Below, piece after piece: positions 32,104 to 33,568 of a stretch of DNA of 33,568 nt; the first letter of the stretch is position 1, and every line of letters begins with the position of its first letter. Under the pieces are notes generated by a model. It saw only the letters and a program-made list of their open reading frames with translations. It did no database searches and was not told the DNA's origin. This stretch comes from Deltaproteobacteria bacterium. GTDB taxonomy: Bacteria > Desulfobacterota > Binatia > UBA9968. The DNA lies in assembly GCA_016193465.1 (NCBI GenBank), contig JACPSE010000068.1:1-33568 (forward strand). The letters run 5' to 3'. The position numbers were made by a program, and so were the translations under genes.

Positions 32104-33382
32104 CAGGGAACTTCTGACCCCCACTCCTCACCCGGACTACGAGGCTTTTACGGTCCGAGAAATCCAACAGGACTTGGAGCGGATAGACAACGAGTTATCT
32201 TTTGCCAAGGAACACGGAGCGGAGACCCTATTTATACAGTGGCTAGCTGATGAGCGCGACTTTGCTTTGGGAGAGCTGGCCCGGCGCAACGGCCAGCCTA
32301 ACCCTTTCCTCCTTTCCTCCCCCCTATGTCAGGGGAAAGCCGGAAAACAGGAAAGCCCCTCTTATCTACCCCTAATCTCTTCCCGTGACCTACTCCCCAA
32401 AGAGGGAGAAGAGTCGGTTGACTGGCTGGTAGACAACCTCATCCCCAAGGGTTGCGTTGTTCTTCTAACCGCCCCTCCTGGCTCCTACAAGACCTTTTTC
32501 GCCCTCAGTCTTGGCCGCTCTGTGGGTCAGGGTGAGCCATTCTTAGGCCGGGCGCTGGAAGCCGCAAGCGTAACCTATGTTGACAGGGAGAACCCGAGAA
32601 GCGTTCTTAGCAGTCGATTAAAAGCTGTTGGCCCGTCTCCTAACCTCACCCTTTGGCCTCTCTGGGCCGAGCCTGAACCCCCGCTCCTGGGTGACAAGAG
32701 CTATCTGACTCTCGCCAGTGATAGGAGCCTGCTTGTTTTTGATTCACTCCGTAGATTCCATACGGGAAGCGAGAATGCCCCAGAAGAAATGGCCGTTGTT
32801 ATGGGCTATCTCCGGGAGCTTACAAAGCCGGGCGCTACCGTTCTAGTTCTCCACCATACGGGAAAAGCTGAGGGCAGCATTTACAGAGGGACAACAGAAA
32901 TTTTAGCGGGGGTAGATGTGGCTTTTTCCCTTGAGAAAGACAAACAACAGACGCGGGTTTTAGGAACCCCTGTTCCCTTAACCCTTCGGTGCGTCAAGCA
33001 CAGATTCATTGAAGAGCCGACTTTAAGCCTTGAGTTTGCAGTCGAGGGGGAGCGGGTAGTTTTTCGGGACGTAACGGCGTCGCGCCAAGAAGAGCGGGAG
33101 GAAGACAAACGAGAAAAGCTTGAGGAGATCCAGGAGGTGATACAGAAACTTGAGAGGGAACAAGGGACCCCTAATCAAACCCAAGTGCTCAGAGCCTTAA
33201 AAAACACCCTGAACATCGGGAAGAACGCGGCCCTTAACCTCCTTGGCAGAGGAGAGGGTAGTCATTGGAGATCCGAACCAAAGGACGGGTCAAGGCGCTA
33301 TCAGACCCTTTCCCCCTTTCCTGAGACTATAGGGAGAGGAAAGGAGGAAAGCCTTGGAGGAGGGTGGGAGCAAGTCTTATGA
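32093..33382 (+). CDS. RepA-like AAA ATPase / hexameric helicase
   Basis: I chose ATG 32093 (429 residues), with GGGGG 4 bases upstream and overlap with the small frame; ATG 32030 is an alternative. Residues about 98-330 form an AAA_25/RepA-type RecA fold: Walker A TAPPGSYKTFF (126-136), VTYVDRENPRSVLSSRLKAV, Walker B LLVFDSLRRFH and VLVLHHTGKAEGSIYRG with the sensor His-His. The C-terminus has a helical bundle rich in Lys and Glu (ERREDKREKLEEIQEVIQKL-like) and a probable helix-turn-helix (TPNQTQVLRALKNTLNIG). RSF1010 RepA relatives unwind plasmid or element DNA at replication initiation. The stop overlaps the next start (ATGA). Confidence 0.8.
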   Translation: MGINRELLTPTPHPDYEAFTVREIQQDLERIDNELSFAKEHGAETLFIQWLADERDFALGELARRNGQPNPFLLSSPLCQGKAGKQESPSYLPLISSRDLLPKEGEESVDWLVDNLIPKGCVVLLTAPPGSYKTFFALSLGRSVGQGEPFLGRALEAASVTYVDRENPRSVLSSRLKAVGPSPNLTLWPLWAEPEPPLLGDKSYLTLASDRSLLVFDSLRRFHTGSENAPEEMAVVMGYLRELTKPGATVLVLHHTGKAEGSIYRGTTEILAGVDVAFSLEKDKQQTRVLGTPVPLTLRCVKHRFIEEPTLSLEFAVEGERVVFRDVTASRQEEREEDKREKLEEIQEVIQKLEREQGTPNQTQVLRALKNTLNIGKNAALNLLGRGEGSHWRSEPKDGSRRYQTLSPFPETIGRGKEESLGGGWEQVL

Positions 33383-33568
33383 GTCAACTCTTGGAAGTAA
33401 AACGCACCCCGGACGGGAAAGTCCTAGCACGACGTAGGGATGGGCTACCCCTAAGCCCGGAGGACCGGGAGGAGGCAAGGGCGCTGGCCCAGGAGCTTGC
33501 CCCTCCCTGTTGGAATTGCGGCGCGACCATGACAGACGCGAGGGACGCTTTTGGTCAAAACGTTTTCG
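33379..33568 (+). CDS. Zinc-motif protein, N-terminal part (runs off window)
   Basis: ATG 33379 overlaps the helicase stop, and the frame is open to the window end (63 codons). It begins MSQLLEVKRTPDGKVLARRR and contains CWNCGAT near residue 45, half of a likely zinc ribbon. The family is not recognisable from this piece. Position suggests another replication or primase-associated protein of the element. Confidence 0.6.
   Translation, partial: MSQLLEVKRTPDGKVLARRRDGLPLSPEDREEARALAQELAPPCWNCGATMTDARDAFGQNVF

Overview
The window is a bacterial chromosome segment of roughly 55-60% GC (my estimate), probably from an uncultured Gram-negative lineage. Pointers are the lipobox lipoprotein, the large SBBP/YVTN propeller protein, the dnaX-ybaB-recR cluster, a full pst-pho regulon, and many short-period repeats between genes. 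The combination looks like Methylomirabilota/NC10 or Desulfobacterota-type genomes, but I cannot fix the phylum from sequence alone.

Layout. Positions 1-5.5 kb, minus strand: the start of a secreted protein, a 1422-residue secreted beta-propeller protein, and a LuxR-type response regulator. 5.7-9.3 kb, plus strand: a tight three-gene set of a cytosolic GH84 beta-N-acetylglucosaminidase, an EgtB-like enzyme that I call selenoneine synthase SenA, and the selenosugar synthase SenB. A PAT/AmpG-like MFS transporter is convergent with it. 10.7-19.2 kb: a phosphate block of pit, pstS-pstC-pstA-pstB-phoU and phoB-phoR. Two Pho boxes of identical architecture precede pit and pstS. A small pstS fragment lies between the first box and pit, so the pit promoter region probably arose by duplication of the pstS one. 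19.2-22.4 kb, minus strand: dnaX-ybaB-recR, a small lipoprotein and a truncated yjbQ fragment. 22.4-27.7 kb: a KimA-like potassium transporter, an MgtE_N-like small protein, and a kdpD/kdpE-type pair whose kinase has lost almost all of the KdpD N-terminal sensory domain.

27.7-28.05 kb: tRNA-Ser(GGA) is intact, but the next tRNA-Ser(CGA) is cut at the anticodon loop. From there to the window end the gene content changes to accessory DNA: a terminase-small-like HTH protein, an IS91-type transposase tail, a GIY-YIG protein, decayed M48 peptidase and nuclease remnants, a zinc-finger protein divergent from a ribbon-helix-helix regulator with twin operators, and a RepA-like hexameric helicase. I read 28022 as the left attachment junction of an integrated element whose other end, and integrase, lie outside the window.

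The most interesting system is the GH84-senA-senB set. SenB makes a beta-linked selenosugar, with UDP-GlcNAc as one known donor, and SenA couples it to hercynine. A beta-N-acetylglucosaminidase in the same apparent operon could act on selenosugar intermediates or by-products. That role is inference.
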